Assembly (NCBI RefSeq): GCF_002161355.1
Contig: NZ_NFHL01000007.1
Location: forward strand, 83,265-147,264
Origin: Lachnoclostridium sp. An76
GTDB taxonomy: Bacteria > Bacillota > Clostridia > Lachnospirales > Lachnospiraceae
Length of the DNA: 64,000 nt
Reading direction: 5' to 3'
Positions 52,704 through 61,923 of the stretch are shown here, one piece after another. Positions within the stretch are counted from its first letter, which is position 1. The number at the start of each line of letters is the position of its first letter. Position numbers and translations under genes: made by a program. The notes beneath the pieces were generated by a model, which worked only from the letters and a program-made list of their open reading frames with translations, had not been told where the DNA came from and did not search any database.

Positions 52704-52796
52704 ATGAACGTTACATACTCGGACTTGTTCCAGTTGTTGATCTTCATTGTTGCCCTTGTCAGTCTGTGTTATCAGATCTTCAAGGGAAAGAAATAG
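52704..52796 (+). CDS. Small hydrophobic toxin-like peptide 2 (holin-like, type I TA)
   Basis: 30 residues: MNVTYSDLFQ, hydrophobic helix LLIFIVALVSLCYQIF, tail KGKK. AAAGGAGGG lies 8 bases before this ATG; an ATG two codons earlier is also possible. It shares with toxin 1 the N-terminal VTYxDLF, the length and the basic end. The stop codon begins the terminator stem, and a minus-strand promoter faces it. Same family and design as the 27.2-kb locus. Confidence 0.72.
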   Translation: MNVTYSDLFQLLIFIVALVSLCYQIFKGKK

Positions 52797-52879
52797 CCGC
52801 CATTACTCGCAATAATGACGGCTGTTTGTAAGTAACAGTCAATTGTTTTTGGGTAAGCCGCTTAAGGTTTCCCTTTTTC
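52790..52879 (-). ncRNA. Predicted antisense RNA (type I antitoxin) opposite toxin 2
   Basis: A minus-strand promoter TTGAAC (52909-52914), 17 bases, TATATT (52886-52891) would start RNA near 52879 and run into the shared hairpin at 52795-52823, about 90 nt, overlapping the toxin mRNA 3' end. No frame in it. Inferred from promoter and terminator only. Confidence 0.6.
52795..52823. terminator. Bidirectional terminator shared by toxin 2 and its antisense RNA
   Basis: AGCCGCCATTA and TAATGACGGCT pair at 10 of 11 positions; the mismatch becomes a G-U pair in the antisense direction. Confidence 0.7.
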
Positions 52880-53088
52880 ATTTACAATATAGCATATCCG
52901 GGTGCAGTGTTCAAGGAAAATGTGATGACAGTCATTGTCTGCTTTTTGTCTGCCATGTCAAAAAACAGCGGATTTTGCAGGCTCACAGCATAAAAATATT
53001 TGAAAAAACCGGAATTAATGCTATACTAATACTATTGCAGACATGATCATGAGGCTGGGACAGGCCGTGATCGGAAGGGGGATCTGAT

Positions 53089-55392
53089 ATGGCAGGCACA
53101 CCGGAATATGTACAGTTGAATAAAAACCTGGAGATTGTGGACGGTCACGCGGTAAAAGCGCCGGAAGACTATCAGGACCCGGAGCAGCTCTACCAGGCGC
53201 TGGTCGCCCGGGTGAGGAAATACCATCCTTCCACGGATATCTCCATGATCGAGAAGGCATACCGCATCGGGCGGGAAGCCCACAAAGACCAGGTGAGGAA
53301 GTCCGGGGAGCCGTACATTATCCATCCGCTCTGGGTGGGGATCATCCTGGCGGACCTGGAGATGGACAAAGAGACGATCGTGGCGGGAATGCTCCACGAT
53401 GCGGTGGAAGATACAGAGATGACGCTGGAAGATGTCACAAGGGAGTTCGGCGAGGAGGTCGCCCTTCTGGTGGACGGCGTCACAAAGCTGGGTCAGCTCA
53501 GCTATTCCCAGGATAAGCTGGAAGTCCAGGCGGAGAACTTGAGGAAGATGTTCCTCGCCATGGCAAAGGATATCCGGGTGATCATCATTAAACTGGCGGA
53601 CCGTCTCCACAATATGCGCACGCTGGAATTTATGACTCCGGCGAAGCAGCAGGAGAAGGCAAGAGAGACGATGGACATCTACGCTCCCATCGCCCAGAGG
53701 CTCGGTATCTCAAAGATCAAGACAGAGCTTGACGATCTGTCGCTGAAATACTGGAAGCCGGACGTATACAACCAGCTCGTGAAGGACCTGAACGCCCGCA
53801 AGACCGAGAGGGAAGAATTTGTCCAGCAGATCGTGGCGGAAGTTTCCAGGCATATGGCCAACGCCCACATTAAGGCAAAGGTGTACGGGCGCGTGAAACA
53901 TTTCTTCAGCATTTATAAAAAAATGGTCAACCAGAATAAGACGCTGGACCAGGTGTACGACCTGTTCGCCGTGCGTATTATCGTTGACACGGTAAAAGAC
54001 TGTTACGCGGCCCTGGGAGTGATCCATGAGATGTACACTCCGATCCCGGGGCGCTTTAAAGATTATATCGCAATGCCGAAGCCGAATATGTACCAGTCGC
54101 TGCACACGACCCTGATGGGACCGTCCGGGCAGCCTTTTGAGATCCAGATCCGAACGGAAGAGATGCACAAGACTGCGGAATATGGTATCGCGGCGCACTG
54201 GAAGTATAAAGAGGGCGCGGATGCGGCGAAGAGCATGGAGTCCCAGGAGGCGAAGCTGAACTGGCTGCGCCAGATCCTGGAGTGGCAGCGGGACATGTCC
54301 GACAACCGGGAGTTTTTAAGCCTGTTAAAAGGCGACCTGGATCTGTTCGCGGAGGATGTGTACTGCTTTACCCCGAACGGGGATGTGAAGAACCTGCCCA
54401 ATGGTTCCACGCCGGTGGACTTCGCCTATGCGATCCACAGCGCGGTGGGCAACAAGATGGTCGGCGCAAGGGTCAATGGCAAGCTGGTAAATATCGACTA
54501 CAAGATCCAGAACGGCGACAGGATCGAGATCCTGACGTCCCAGAATTCCAAGGGACCGAGCCGTGACTGGCTGAATATCGTCAAGAGCACCCAGGCGAAG
54601 AATAAGATCAACCAGTGGTTTAAGAAAGAGTTTAAAGAAGATAATATCATCCGGGGCAAGGAGCTGATCGTCTCCTACTGCCGGAGCAAATCCATCAATC
54701 TGCAGGATATCCTGAGACCGAAATACATGCAGATCGTGCAGAAAAAGTACGGGTTCCGCGACTGGGACGCAGTGCTGGCGGCGATCGGGCACGGCGGCCT
54801 GAAAGAAGGCCAGGTCGTGAACCGGCTTTTCGAGGAATACGAAAAAGAACACAAAAAGGAGATCACAGACGAGACGATCCTGGAGCGGATCTCCGAGGCG
54901 AACAGCAAAAAGGTCCACATCGCCAAATCCAAGAGCGGCATCGTGGTCAAGGGCATCAACGACATGGCGGTGCGCTTCTCCAAATGCTGCAACCCGGTGC
55001 CCGGGGATGAGATCGTGGGCTTTGTCACAAGGGGCAGAGGCATGTCCATCCACCGCACGGACTGTGTCAACATGCTCCATCTTTCCGAGGCGGAGCGGGG
55101 CAGGCTGATCGAGGCGGAGTGGGAGGATCCCGAAGAGACAGAAGGCGGCGGACAGTATCTGGCTGAGCTGAAAATGTACGGAAATGACCGCCAGGGCCTG
55201 CTCATGGATATATCCAGAGTGTTCACAGAGGCAAAGATTGATGTGAAATCCATGAACATCCGCACCAGCAAGAAAGGGACCGCTACCATTGACACCGGAT
55301 TTATCGTGCACGGCCGCGAGGAGCTGAACAGTGTGATCGAAAAGCTGCGCCAGGTGGACGGCATCCTGGATATCGAGAGGACCGCAGGATAG
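53089..55392 (+). CDS. relA: Bifunctional (p)ppGpp synthetase/hydrolase
   Basis: 767 residues, full RelA/SpoT layout: HD hydrolase (HPLWVGIILADLEMDKETIVAGMLHDAVEDT), synthetase (YDLFAVRIIVDTVKDCYAALGVIHEMYTPIPGRFKDYIAMPKPNMYQSLHTTL), TGS (VYCFTPNGDVKNLPNGSTPVDFAY), zinc-finger/helical region (KCCNPVPGDEIVG) and C-terminal ACT. It makes and degrades the stringent-response alarmone. GGAAGGGGG precedes the ATG. It heads the relA-MBL-hemZ-hisS-aspS series; the 290-base gap before it holds the antisense RNA. Confidence 0.95.
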   Translation: MAGTPEYVQLNKNLEIVDGHAVKAPEDYQDPEQLYQALVARVRKYHPSTDISMIEKAYRIGREAHKDQVRKSGEPYIIHPLWVGIILADLEMDKETIVAGMLHDAVEDTEMTLEDVTREFGEEVALLVDGVTKLGQLSYSQDKLEVQAENLRKMFLAMAKDIRVIIIKLADRLHNMRTLEFMTPAKQQEKARETMDIYAPIAQRLGISKIKTELDDLSLKYWKPDVYNQLVKDLNARKTEREEFVQQIVAEVSRHMANAHIKAKVYGRVKHFFSIYKKMVNQNKTLDQVYDLFAVRIIVDTVKDCYAALGVIHEMYTPIPGRFKDYIAMPKPNMYQSLHTTLMGPSGQPFEIQIRTEEMHKTAEYGIAAHWKYKEGADAAKSMESQEAKLNWLRQILEWQRDMSDNREFLSLLKGDLDLFAEDVYCFTPNGDVKNLPNGSTPVDFAYAIHSAVGNKMVGARVNGKLVNIDYKIQNGDRIEILTSQNSKGPSRDWLNIVKSTQAKNKINQWFKKEFKEDNIIRGKELIVSYCRSKSINLQDILRPKYMQIVQKKYGFRDWDAVLAAIGHGGLKEGQVVNRLFEEYEKEHKKEITDETILERISEANSKKVHIAKSKSGIVVKGINDMAVRFSKCCNPVPGDEIVGFVTRGRGMSIHRTDCVNMLHLSEAERGRLIEAEWEDPEETEGGGQYLAELKMYGNDRQGLLMDISRVFTEAKIDVKSMNIRTSKKGTATIDTGFIVHGREELNSVIEKLRQVDGILDIERTAG

Positions 55393-55407
55393 GAGAAGGG
55401 AAAACAT

Positions 55408-56031
55408 ATGAAAGTCGGAAAATTTGTGCTCGGGCCTGTGGCGACGAACTGCTATATCGGGATCAATGAGGAGACGAAAGAGTGCTTTATCGTTGACCCT
55501 GCCACATGCCCGCCGGAGTTTGTAAGCTATATCAAAAATGCAGGGCTGACCGTAAAAGCGGTCCTGCTGACACACGGGCATTTTGACCATATCATGGGGC
55601 TGGACGCGCTCCTGAAAGAATTTCCTGTGCCCGTGTATGCGCACGAGGCGGAGAGGGACGTGTTGGAGAGTGAGCAGTTAAACTCTTCTGCGTCCATGCT
55701 CGGGCAGCCGTATTCGTTTTCGGGAGCGGACTATGTGACCAACCGTCAGGAACTCAGGATCGCGGGATTTGAGATCCGGGTCGTCTACACTCCGGGCCAT
55801 ACAATTGGCGGATGCTGTTATTATATAGAGAAGGAAAAGACACTGTTCAGCGGGGATACTCTCTTCCATGGATCTGTGGGGCGGACAGACCTTCCGACAG
55901 GCAGCATGGGCCAGCTCGTAAGCTCAGTCCGCGACAGGCTCTTCGTCCTGCCGGATGATACGAAGGTGTATCCGGGACATATGGAAGAGACGACCATCGG
56001 ATACGAGAAGAAATATAATCCATTTATATAG
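55408..56031 (+). CDS. MBL-fold metallo-hydrolase (glyoxalase II-like)
   Basis: 207 residues with the metal motif LTHGHFDHIMG (HxHxDH), further ligands in VVYTPGHTIGG, LFSGDTLFHGSVGRTDL and VYPGHMEETTI. Members hydrolyse thioesters such as S-lactoylglutathione analogues; the substrate in bacteria lacking glutathione is unclear. It sits 15 bases after relA and 12 before hemZ, a conserved position in related genomes. Confidence 0.88.
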   Translation: MKVGKFVLGPVATNCYIGINEETKECFIVDPATCPPEFVSYIKNAGLTVKAVLLTHGHFDHIMGLDALLKEFPVPVYAHEAERDVLESEQLNSSASMLGQPYSFSGADYVTNRQELRIAGFEIRVVYTPGHTIGGCCYYIEKEKTLFSGDTLFHGSVGRTDLPTGSMGQLVSSVRDRLFVLPDDTKVYPGHMEETTIGYEKKYNPFI

Positions 56032-56043
56032 GAAAACAGAGAC

Positions 56044-57510
56044 ATGATCGAGATCGCATGTAAAAAGACGAAATTCACTTATAATGTATATCATATCACA
56101 AAGGCATTTTTCCCGGATGAGGAAATCGTGCAGAAGGTTGATGAAAAGCAAGAATCTCTCGTGGGGCTGAAGCTCCCCGGAGGCTCTTGCTTTTCCCTTG
56201 CGCCGGGGGACATTGCGGGAGAACCGGCGCAGGATGCGGCGTGTTTTCACGGCTCTGAAGAGGATGCCGCGCAGGCGGAGAAGCGCGCGGTGACCCGGAG
56301 AGTCTACTGCTTTCTGTGCGAAGAGTCCGGCAGGGAGCTTGCATGGGGGACTCTTACGGGAGTCCGCCCGACTAAGCTGCCGATGCAGATGCTGGAGGAG
56401 GGGAAGGCAAGAGAGGAGATCACAGGGTTTCTCGCGAAAGAATATTTTGTCACTCCGGCAAAGGCGGAGCTGGGATATGAGATCGCCTGCCGGGAGAAGG
56501 CGCTTTTGGAGAAGCTTGACTGCCGCGGCGGGTTCAGCCTGTATGCGGGGATCCCGTTCTGCCCGAGCGTGTGCTCCTACTGTTCTTTCAGCTCCTCGCC
56601 CATCGGAGTGTGGAAGGACAGAGTGGACAGTTACCTGGATGCGTTGGTCAGAGAACTCCGGGCCATCGGGAGGATGGCGCAGGGGCGGTACCCGGATACT
56701 GTGTACATTGGCGGAGGCACGCCGACTACGCTGGAGCCGGATCTGCTCAGGAGACTGCTCACGGAGATCACGGAGAATTTCGACCTGAGCCATACCGTGG
56801 AGTTTACCGTGGAGGCGGGACGCCCGGACAGCATCACAGAGGAAAAGCTTGCCGTGCTGAGAGAATTTCCTGTCACAAGGATCTCCATCAACCCCCAGAC
56901 CATGCAGCAGAAGACGCTGGATCTGGTGGGGCGCAGACACACCGTGGAAGATGTCTGCGAGGCGTATGCAATGGCCCGGCGGATGGGATTTGACAATATT
57001 AACATGGACCTGATCGCAGGGCTCCCGGGGGAGAATGCGGCGGACATGGAGAATACCCTGTCCCGGATCGAGGCCATGCAGCCGGACAGCCTGACCGTCC
57101 ATTCCCTTGCCATCAAGCGGGCCGCGAAGTTCGGGCAGGAGGGGCGGACCATGGATCTCCATTCCGAGATCTCCCAGATGGTGGACGCCGCGGCGAAGAG
57201 CGCGGAGAAGATGGGGCTCAAGCCGTATTATCTGTACCGCCAGAAGAATATCGCCGGGAATTTTGAAAATGTGGGCTATGCGAAGCTTGACAAAGCGGGA
57301 ATATACAATATACTGATTATGGAAGAAAAGCAGACCATCCTTGCCGCGGGCGCGGGCGCGTCCACAAAGGTGCTGCTTGAGAAGCCCATACGGACGGAAA
57401 AGGGCAAAGAGATCGACCTCGTCCATGTGGAAAATGTAAAGAATATCACAGAGTACATCGACCGGATCGATGAAATGATAGAACGAAAAGGAGAATGGCT
57501 ATGGCGCTGA
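56044..57510 (+). CDS. hemZ: Oxygen-independent coproporphyrinogen III dehydrogenase-type radical SAM protein
   Basis: 488 residues. The radical-SAM cluster is in GIPFCPSVCSYCSFSS (Cx3Cx2C), followed by VYIGGGTPTTLEPDLL and NMDLIAGLPGE. The N-terminal ~160 residues and C-terminus match HemZ more than HemN. HemZ may act in haem synthesis or in haem handling. It overlaps hisS by 10 bases. Confidence 0.9.
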   Translation: MIEIACKKTKFTYNVYHITKAFFPDEEIVQKVDEKQESLVGLKLPGGSCFSLAPGDIAGEPAQDAACFHGSEEDAAQAEKRAVTRRVYCFLCEESGRELAWGTLTGVRPTKLPMQMLEEGKAREEITGFLAKEYFVTPAKAELGYEIACREKALLEKLDCRGGFSLYAGIPFCPSVCSYCSFSSSPIGVWKDRVDSYLDALVRELRAIGRMAQGRYPDTVYIGGGTPTTLEPDLLRRLLTEITENFDLSHTVEFTVEAGRPDSITEEKLAVLREFPVTRISINPQTMQQKTLDLVGRRHTVEDVCEAYAMARRMGFDNINMDLIAGLPGENAADMENTLSRIEAMQPDSLTVHSLAIKRAAKFGQEGRTMDLHSEISQMVDAAAKSAEKMGLKPYYLYRQKNIAGNFENVGYAKLDKAGIYNILIMEEKQTILAAGAGASTKVLLEKPIRTEKGKEIDLVHVENVKNITEYIDRIDEMIERKGEWLWR

Positions 57511-58751
57511 AGAAGAAACCGGTTACCGGCATGAAAGATATCATGCCCGCCGAAATGGAGATCAGGGATTATGTGATCGGGCTGATCAAAGACACATACA
57601 GGACCTTCGGGTTCTCCTCCATGGAGACCCCCTGCGTAGAGCACATCGAGAACCTGTGCAGCAAGCAGGGCGGGGACAATGAGAAACTCATATTTAAGAT
57701 CTTAAAACGCGGGGAAAAGTTAAAGATCGATGAGGCAAAGGAAGAGGCGGACCTGGTAGACGGCGGGCTGCGTTATGACCTGACAGTTCCCCTTTCCAGA
57801 TATTACGCGAACCACGCGAATGAGCTGCCCTCTCCTTTTAAGGCGCTCCAGATGGGCAATGTGTGGAGGGCGGACCGTCCCCAGAGAGGGCGCTACCGCC
57901 AGTTTATGCAGTGCGATATCGATATCCTGGGCGAGCCGTCAAACCTGGCGGAGATCGAGCTGATCCTGGCGACGACTACCCTTCTCGGGAAGCTGGATTT
58001 TAAGAATTTTACGATCCGCATTAATGACCGCCGTTTCTTAAAGGCAATGGCAGCGTACAGCGGATTTGAGGAAAAGGATTATGACAGCGTGTTCATCACT
58101 CTGGACAAGATGGACAAGATCGGCATGGACGGCGTGGCGGCTGAGTTAAAGGAGAACGGCTATGCGGAAGATTCGGTGGAAAAATATCTCGCGCTCTTTC
58201 AGGAGATTACGAACGATGTGGAGGGTGTCCGCAAGTGTAAAGAGAAACTGGAAGGCTATCTCGCGCCTGAGGCGGCAGATTCACTGGAAATGATCATCAC
58301 CAGCGTGGAGAGCCAGAAGGAAGCAGACTTTAAGATGAGCTTTGACCCCACGCTCGTGAGGGGCATGTCCTATTACACAGGAACGATCTTCGAGATTTCC
58401 ATGGATGAGTTCGGCGGCAGCGTCGGCGGCGGCGGACGCTATGATGAGATGATCGGAAAGTTCACCGGTCAGGATACCCCGGCGGTAGGATTCTCCATCG
58501 GCTTCGAGCGCATTGTCATGCTCCTTCTTGAGCGCGGCTATCAGGTGCCGACAGGGAAGAAGAAAAAGGCATATCTCCTGGAGAAGAAGCTGCCCCAGGA
58601 GAAACTCCTTGAGGTGCTGGCGCAGGCGCGCGCGGACCGGGAGAACGGGTATCAGGTCATGCTGGCCAATATGAAGAAGAACAAGAAGTTCCAGAAGGAA
58701 CAGCTTGCAGAACAGGGATATACAGATATTACGGAGGTGTACAATGGCTGA
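57501..58751 (+). CDS. hisS: Histidyl-tRNA synthetase
   Basis: 416 residues, class II: motif 2 RPQRGRYRQFMQCDIDILGE, histidine-A loop VRGMSYYTGTIFE, motif 3 GGGGRYDEMIGKF...VGFSIGFER, and an anticodon-binding tail. ATG 57501 is 7 bases from AGGAG; the ATG at 57495 is too close. It overlaps hemZ by 10 and aspS by 8 bases. Confidence 0.96.
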   Translation: MALKKKPVTGMKDIMPAEMEIRDYVIGLIKDTYRTFGFSSMETPCVEHIENLCSKQGGDNEKLIFKILKRGEKLKIDEAKEEADLVDGGLRYDLTVPLSRYYANHANELPSPFKALQMGNVWRADRPQRGRYRQFMQCDIDILGEPSNLAEIELILATTTLLGKLDFKNFTIRINDRRFLKAMAAYSGFEEKDYDSVFITLDKMDKIGMDGVAAELKENGYAEDSVEKYLALFQEITNDVEGVRKCKEKLEGYLAPEAADSLEMIITSVESQKEADFKMSFDPTLVRGMSYYTGTIFEISMDEFGGSVGGGGRYDEMIGKFTGQDTPAVGFSIGFERIVMLLLERGYQVPTGKKKKAYLLEKKLPQEKLLEVLAQARADRENGYQVMLANMKKNKKFQKEQLAEQGYTDITEVYNG

Positions 58752-60540
58752 GTCAATGAAAGGGCTTAAGAGGACTCACCGCTGCGGCGAGCTCACCGCG
58801 GCAAATGTGGGTGAGAAAGTGACCATCATGGGATGGGTGCAGAAGAACAGGAATAAGGGCGGACTTGTGTTCACGGATGTGCGCGACCGCTCCGGCATTA
58901 TCCAGGTAGTGTGCGAGGAAGGGAAGACAGACGCAGCGCTCCTTGAGAAGGCAGCGTCGCTGCGCTCCGAGTACGCGGTGGCGATCGTGGGAGAAGTGGC
59001 GAGACGTTCCGGCGCGGTGAATGACAGGATCGCGACAGGAGAGATCGAGGTCATCCCGAGTGAACTGCGTATCCTTTCTGAATCCCAGACTCCTCCGTTC
59101 CCAATCGAGGAGAATGCAAAGACAAAAGAAGAGGTGCGTCTGAAATACCGCTATCTCGACCTGAGAAGGCCGGACCTGCAGCGCAACCTCATGATGAAGA
59201 GCCAGGTCATGACCCTGACCCGCCAGTTCTTCTCTGAGGAAGGCTTCCTTGAGATCGAGACCCCCATGCTGGGAAAGACGACTCCGGAGGGAGCGAGAGA
59301 TTATCTCGTGCCCAGCCGTGTGCATCCGGGATGTTTCTACGGGCTGCCCCAGTCTCCGCAGCTCTACAAGCAGCTCCTGATGTGCTCCGGGTTTGACCGC
59401 TATATCCAGATCGCCAGATGCTTCCGCGACGAGGACTTAAGAGCGGACCGCCAGCCCGAGTTCACACAGATCGACATGGAGCTGTCTTTCGTGGACGTGG
59501 ATGACGTGATCGATGTCAATGAGAGATACCTTGCGAAGCTCTTTAAAGAGGTGCTGGATGTGGATGTACAGCTCCCGATCCAGCGCATGACATGGCAGGA
59601 GGCAATGGACCGCTTCGGTTCCGACAAGCCGGATCTGCGCTTCGGTATGGAGTTGACCAATGTGACGGACGTAGTGAAAGGATGCGGCTTCGGCGTGTTC
59701 ACAGGCGCTATCGAGAACGGCGGCAGCGTGCGCGGCATCAATGCCAAGGGCCAGGGCGCGATGCCGAGAAAGAAGATCGACAAGCTGACTGCATTTGTAA
59801 AAGACTATGGCGCGAAAGGGCTTGCGTACATCGCTCTCCAGGAGGATGGAAGCGTGAAATCCTCTTTCGCCAAGTTCATGAGCGAGGAAGAGATGTCCGC
59901 TCTCATCATCGCTATGGACGGGCAGCCGGGCGACCTGCTCCTCTTTGCGGCTGACAAAAATAAAGTCGTATGGGATTCTCTCGGAGCGCTCCGCGTGGAG
60001 CTGGCAAAAGAGCTGGATCTCTTAGATAAAGATGAATTCCGCTTTGTGTGGATCACAGAGTTCCCGCAGTTCGAGTGGAGCGATGAGCAGGGACGTTATC
60101 TCGCTATGCACCATCCGTTTACCATGCCTATGGAAGAGGACCTTCCGCTCCTGGAGCAGGGAAAACTCGGGGAAGTGCGCGCGAAGGCTTACGATATCGT
60201 GCTCAACGGAAATGAGATCGGAGGCGGAAGCGTCAGGATCCATCAGAACGACATCCAGGAGAAGATGTTCGAGGCGCTTGGATTTACAAAAGAGCAGGCG
60301 CACACCCAGTTCGGGTTCCTGCTCGAGGCATTTAAATACGGAGTGCCGCCGCACGCAGGGCTTGCCTACGGTCTGGACCGTCTTGTCATGCTCATGGCAA
60401 AACAGGACAGCATCCGCGACGTGATTGCGTTCCCGAAGATCAAGGACGCGTCCTGCCTGATGACAGAGGCGCCGACACCGGCAGACCAGAAGCAGCTTGA
60501 CGAGCTGGGGCTGGAAGTGAAGGCGGAGACAGAAGAGTAA
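58744..60540 (+). CDS. aspS: Aspartyl-tRNA synthetase
   Basis: 598 residues, bacterial type: N-terminal OB-fold (VTIMGWVQKNRNKGGLVFTDVRDRSGIIQVV), motif 1 region (RYLDLRRPDLQRNL), motif 2 (RCFRDEDLRADRQPEFTQIDME), inserted GAD domain, and motif 3 (GLAYGLDRLVMLM). GGAGGT is 8 bases from ATG 58744, inside the end of hisS. Confidence 0.97.
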   Translation: MAESMKGLKRTHRCGELTAANVGEKVTIMGWVQKNRNKGGLVFTDVRDRSGIIQVVCEEGKTDAALLEKAASLRSEYAVAIVGEVARRSGAVNDRIATGEIEVIPSELRILSESQTPPFPIEENAKTKEEVRLKYRYLDLRRPDLQRNLMMKSQVMTLTRQFFSEEGFLEIETPMLGKTTPEGARDYLVPSRVHPGCFYGLPQSPQLYKQLLMCSGFDRYIQIARCFRDEDLRADRQPEFTQIDMELSFVDVDDVIDVNERYLAKLFKEVLDVDVQLPIQRMTWQEAMDRFGSDKPDLRFGMELTNVTDVVKGCGFGVFTGAIENGGSVRGINAKGQGAMPRKKIDKLTAFVKDYGAKGLAYIALQEDGSVKSSFAKFMSEEEMSALIIAMDGQPGDLLLFAADKNKVVWDSLGALRVELAKELDLLDKDEFRFVWITEFPQFEWSDEQGRYLAMHHPFTMPMEEDLPLLEQGKLGEVRAKAYDIVLNGNEIGGGSVRIHQNDIQEKMFEALGFTKEQAHTQFGFLLEAFKYGVPPHAGLAYGLDRLVMLMAKQDSIRDVIAFPKIKDASCLMTEAPTPADQKQLDELGLEVKAETEE

Positions 60541-60647
60541 AGGACGGCCGGGGAGAGAAGACCCCGGACAGCCAGGGCGGAAAAAGTCCAGTCCGGCGGG
60601 GACAGAACAGGACGAAGATAAAATATATTACAAATACAAGAGATGAA

Positions 60648-60697
60648 ACGGGGCGTCAGCACTGAATATCAGGTCAGTGCTGACGCCCTCGTTTTAT
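60648..60697 (+). terminator. Terminator of the hisS-aspS operon
   Basis: GGGCGTCAGCACTGA pairs perfectly with TCAGTGCTGACGCCC, then TCGTTTTATC. It lies about 110 bases past aspS. The rest of 60541-60933 shows only an imperfect run of CTGCCTGTGAATGT-like units (60700-60760) and no convincing gene. Confidence 0.8.
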
Positions 60698-60933
60698 CTG
60701 TCTGCGAATGTCTGCCTGTGAATGTCTGCCTGGGATTGCCTGCCTGTGATCATCTGATTTCGTATATCCGCTTACGGATTACAGAAGTGTATCAGGTATT
60801 CGGAAAAGAGGCGGAGAAATATCATGCTGTATGTACAGAATGTTTGGGTGGAAATAAACAGGGAGATATTGTAAGCTTAAGACAGAAGAAGAGAGAGCGG
60901 ATTTTCAGGAAAATAGTCAGGAGGTGAATTGTT

Positions 60934-61354
60934 ATGAAAGAAGTTTTTAAACGGAAGTACAGAGCTCTGCACGGCGCGGCAAAAATGTGGAGGCTGCTTT
61001 TAGTTATAATGATCATTCCCGCAATGGCCGCAGGATGTGGAAAGCGCTCGAGGGATTGGTCCCAAACTCAACCTTTATCCGAACGGAGAGGGGGATTTTC
61101 ACGTTCATTCAGCCTCGAGCTATATTGCATCCGGCGGTTATGAAGCGGCTGACGGGAAATTGATCTTAACGGATGAGTTCAGCGATGAGCCGCAAGATAT
61201 ATATACCTTTGAAATCGCAGACAACAAATTGATCTTCCTGGCGGATGAATCCGCAGAAGTGTGGGATTATGGTCCGGGTACAGTGGCGGATGGCATGGTG
61301 TTAGTTTATGATGAAGAACTGACGGAATGGTATATGGCGGATGATCTGGATTGA
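60934..61354 (+). pseudogene. Frameshifted small lipoprotein gene
   Basis: One frame starts well (AGGAGGTGAATTGTT ATG; MKEVFKRKYRALHGAAKMWRLLL) with a lipoprotein signal ending in the lipobox AMAAGC. It becomes nonsense near 61060. The frame one base over continues with a natural-looking protein (EGDFHVHSASSYIASGGYE...KLILTDEFSDEPQDIYTFEIADNKLIFLADESAEVWDY) to 61354. A single frameshift, perhaps with a small deletion, would explain both. Family unknown; its end resembles beta-rich surface lipoproteins. Confidence 0.65.
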
Positions 61355-61377
61355 TATAGCTGGAAGATAGACCTATT

Positions 61378-61427
61378 AAAAACTCAGGAGCAGTTCCTTT
61401 ATTTTGGGAAGTTGCCCCTGAGTTTTT
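61378..61427 (+). terminator. Terminator after the lipoprotein remnant
   Basis: AAAAACTCAGG and CCTGAGTTTTT form a stem with inner pairing AGTTCC/GGAAGT, ending in TTTTT. Confidence 0.75.
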
Positions 61428-61476
61428 CGTTTGTGTAGAGGATGCGAGCGGATGAATTGCATATAAAATGTCTGCG

Positions 61477-61755
61477 CTATTCATCCCATCCTTCGTAAAA
61501 CCGGATATTCACGGAGATATTTCTCACGATATCTCCTTCTTCTGTTTCGATGTCCTCGATCTCAGACACATAGGGAAGGAGCGGCTCTTCTTCCTCGAGT
61601 TCCACTGTGATCCAGTTCCTGCATGCCTCGTTGGCATTATCAATGGCGTCGTCCAGTGTGGCGCCGGAAGCCTCGCAGCATTCAAGATCCGGGAAGAATG
61701 CGCGGAAGCCGCCGTCTTCATTTTTGCGGAATACCGCAGGGTATATAAATTTCAT
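61477..61755 (-). CDS. HicB-like antitoxin-family protein, no HicA beside it
   Basis: 92 residues with the HicB fold signature (MKFIYPAVFRKNEDGGFRAFFPDLECCEASGATLDDAIDNANEACRNWI), without an obvious C-terminal DNA-binding domain. HicB normally neutralises the mRNA-cutting toxin HicA. No HicA-sized frame is present on either side, so this is a solitary member. AAAGGAGCAACTGACT precedes the ATG. Confidence 0.8.
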   Translation of the reverse strand: MKFIYPAVFRKNEDGGFRAFFPDLECCEASGATLDDAIDNANEACRNWITVELEEEEPLLPYVSEIEDIETEEGDIVRNISVNIRFYEGWDE

Positions 61756-61865
61756 AGTCAGTTGCTCCTTTTTGTGTTTTCATATTTTTTCAAACATTTT
61801 GATGCCTGGCTGCCGCCGGCACTGTGGTCAGTATAGTATAAACAGAGGGAAATAGCAAGCATGCT

Positions 61866-61923
61866 CTAAATCTTTTGGATGATACGTAATCCTGCCATCA
61901 GCAGTGCCGGAAAGATGACAGCT
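61866..61923 (-). other. Possible 3' end of a gene cut by the IS element
   Basis: Up to the left IS end the minus strand encodes AVIFPALLMAGLRIIQKI and a stop, which looks like a membrane-protein tail. The remainder would lie beyond the IS, outside the window. Weak evidence. Confidence 0.3.

Noticed and set aside
54325..57426. 439- and 500-codon minus-strand open frames opposite relA, the MBL gene and hemZ
   Set aside because: Shadows of the plus-strand genes; no start signals and no family resemblance.
60700..60760. Short CTGCCTGTGAATGT-like units as a CRISPR or tandem-repeat array
   Set aside because: Only three or four imperfect units, no regular spacers and no cas genes.
60643..60927. 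94-codon open frame after aspS
   Set aside because: It begins inside the operon terminator and consists of low-complexity Cys/Val/Leu repeats without a ribosome site.
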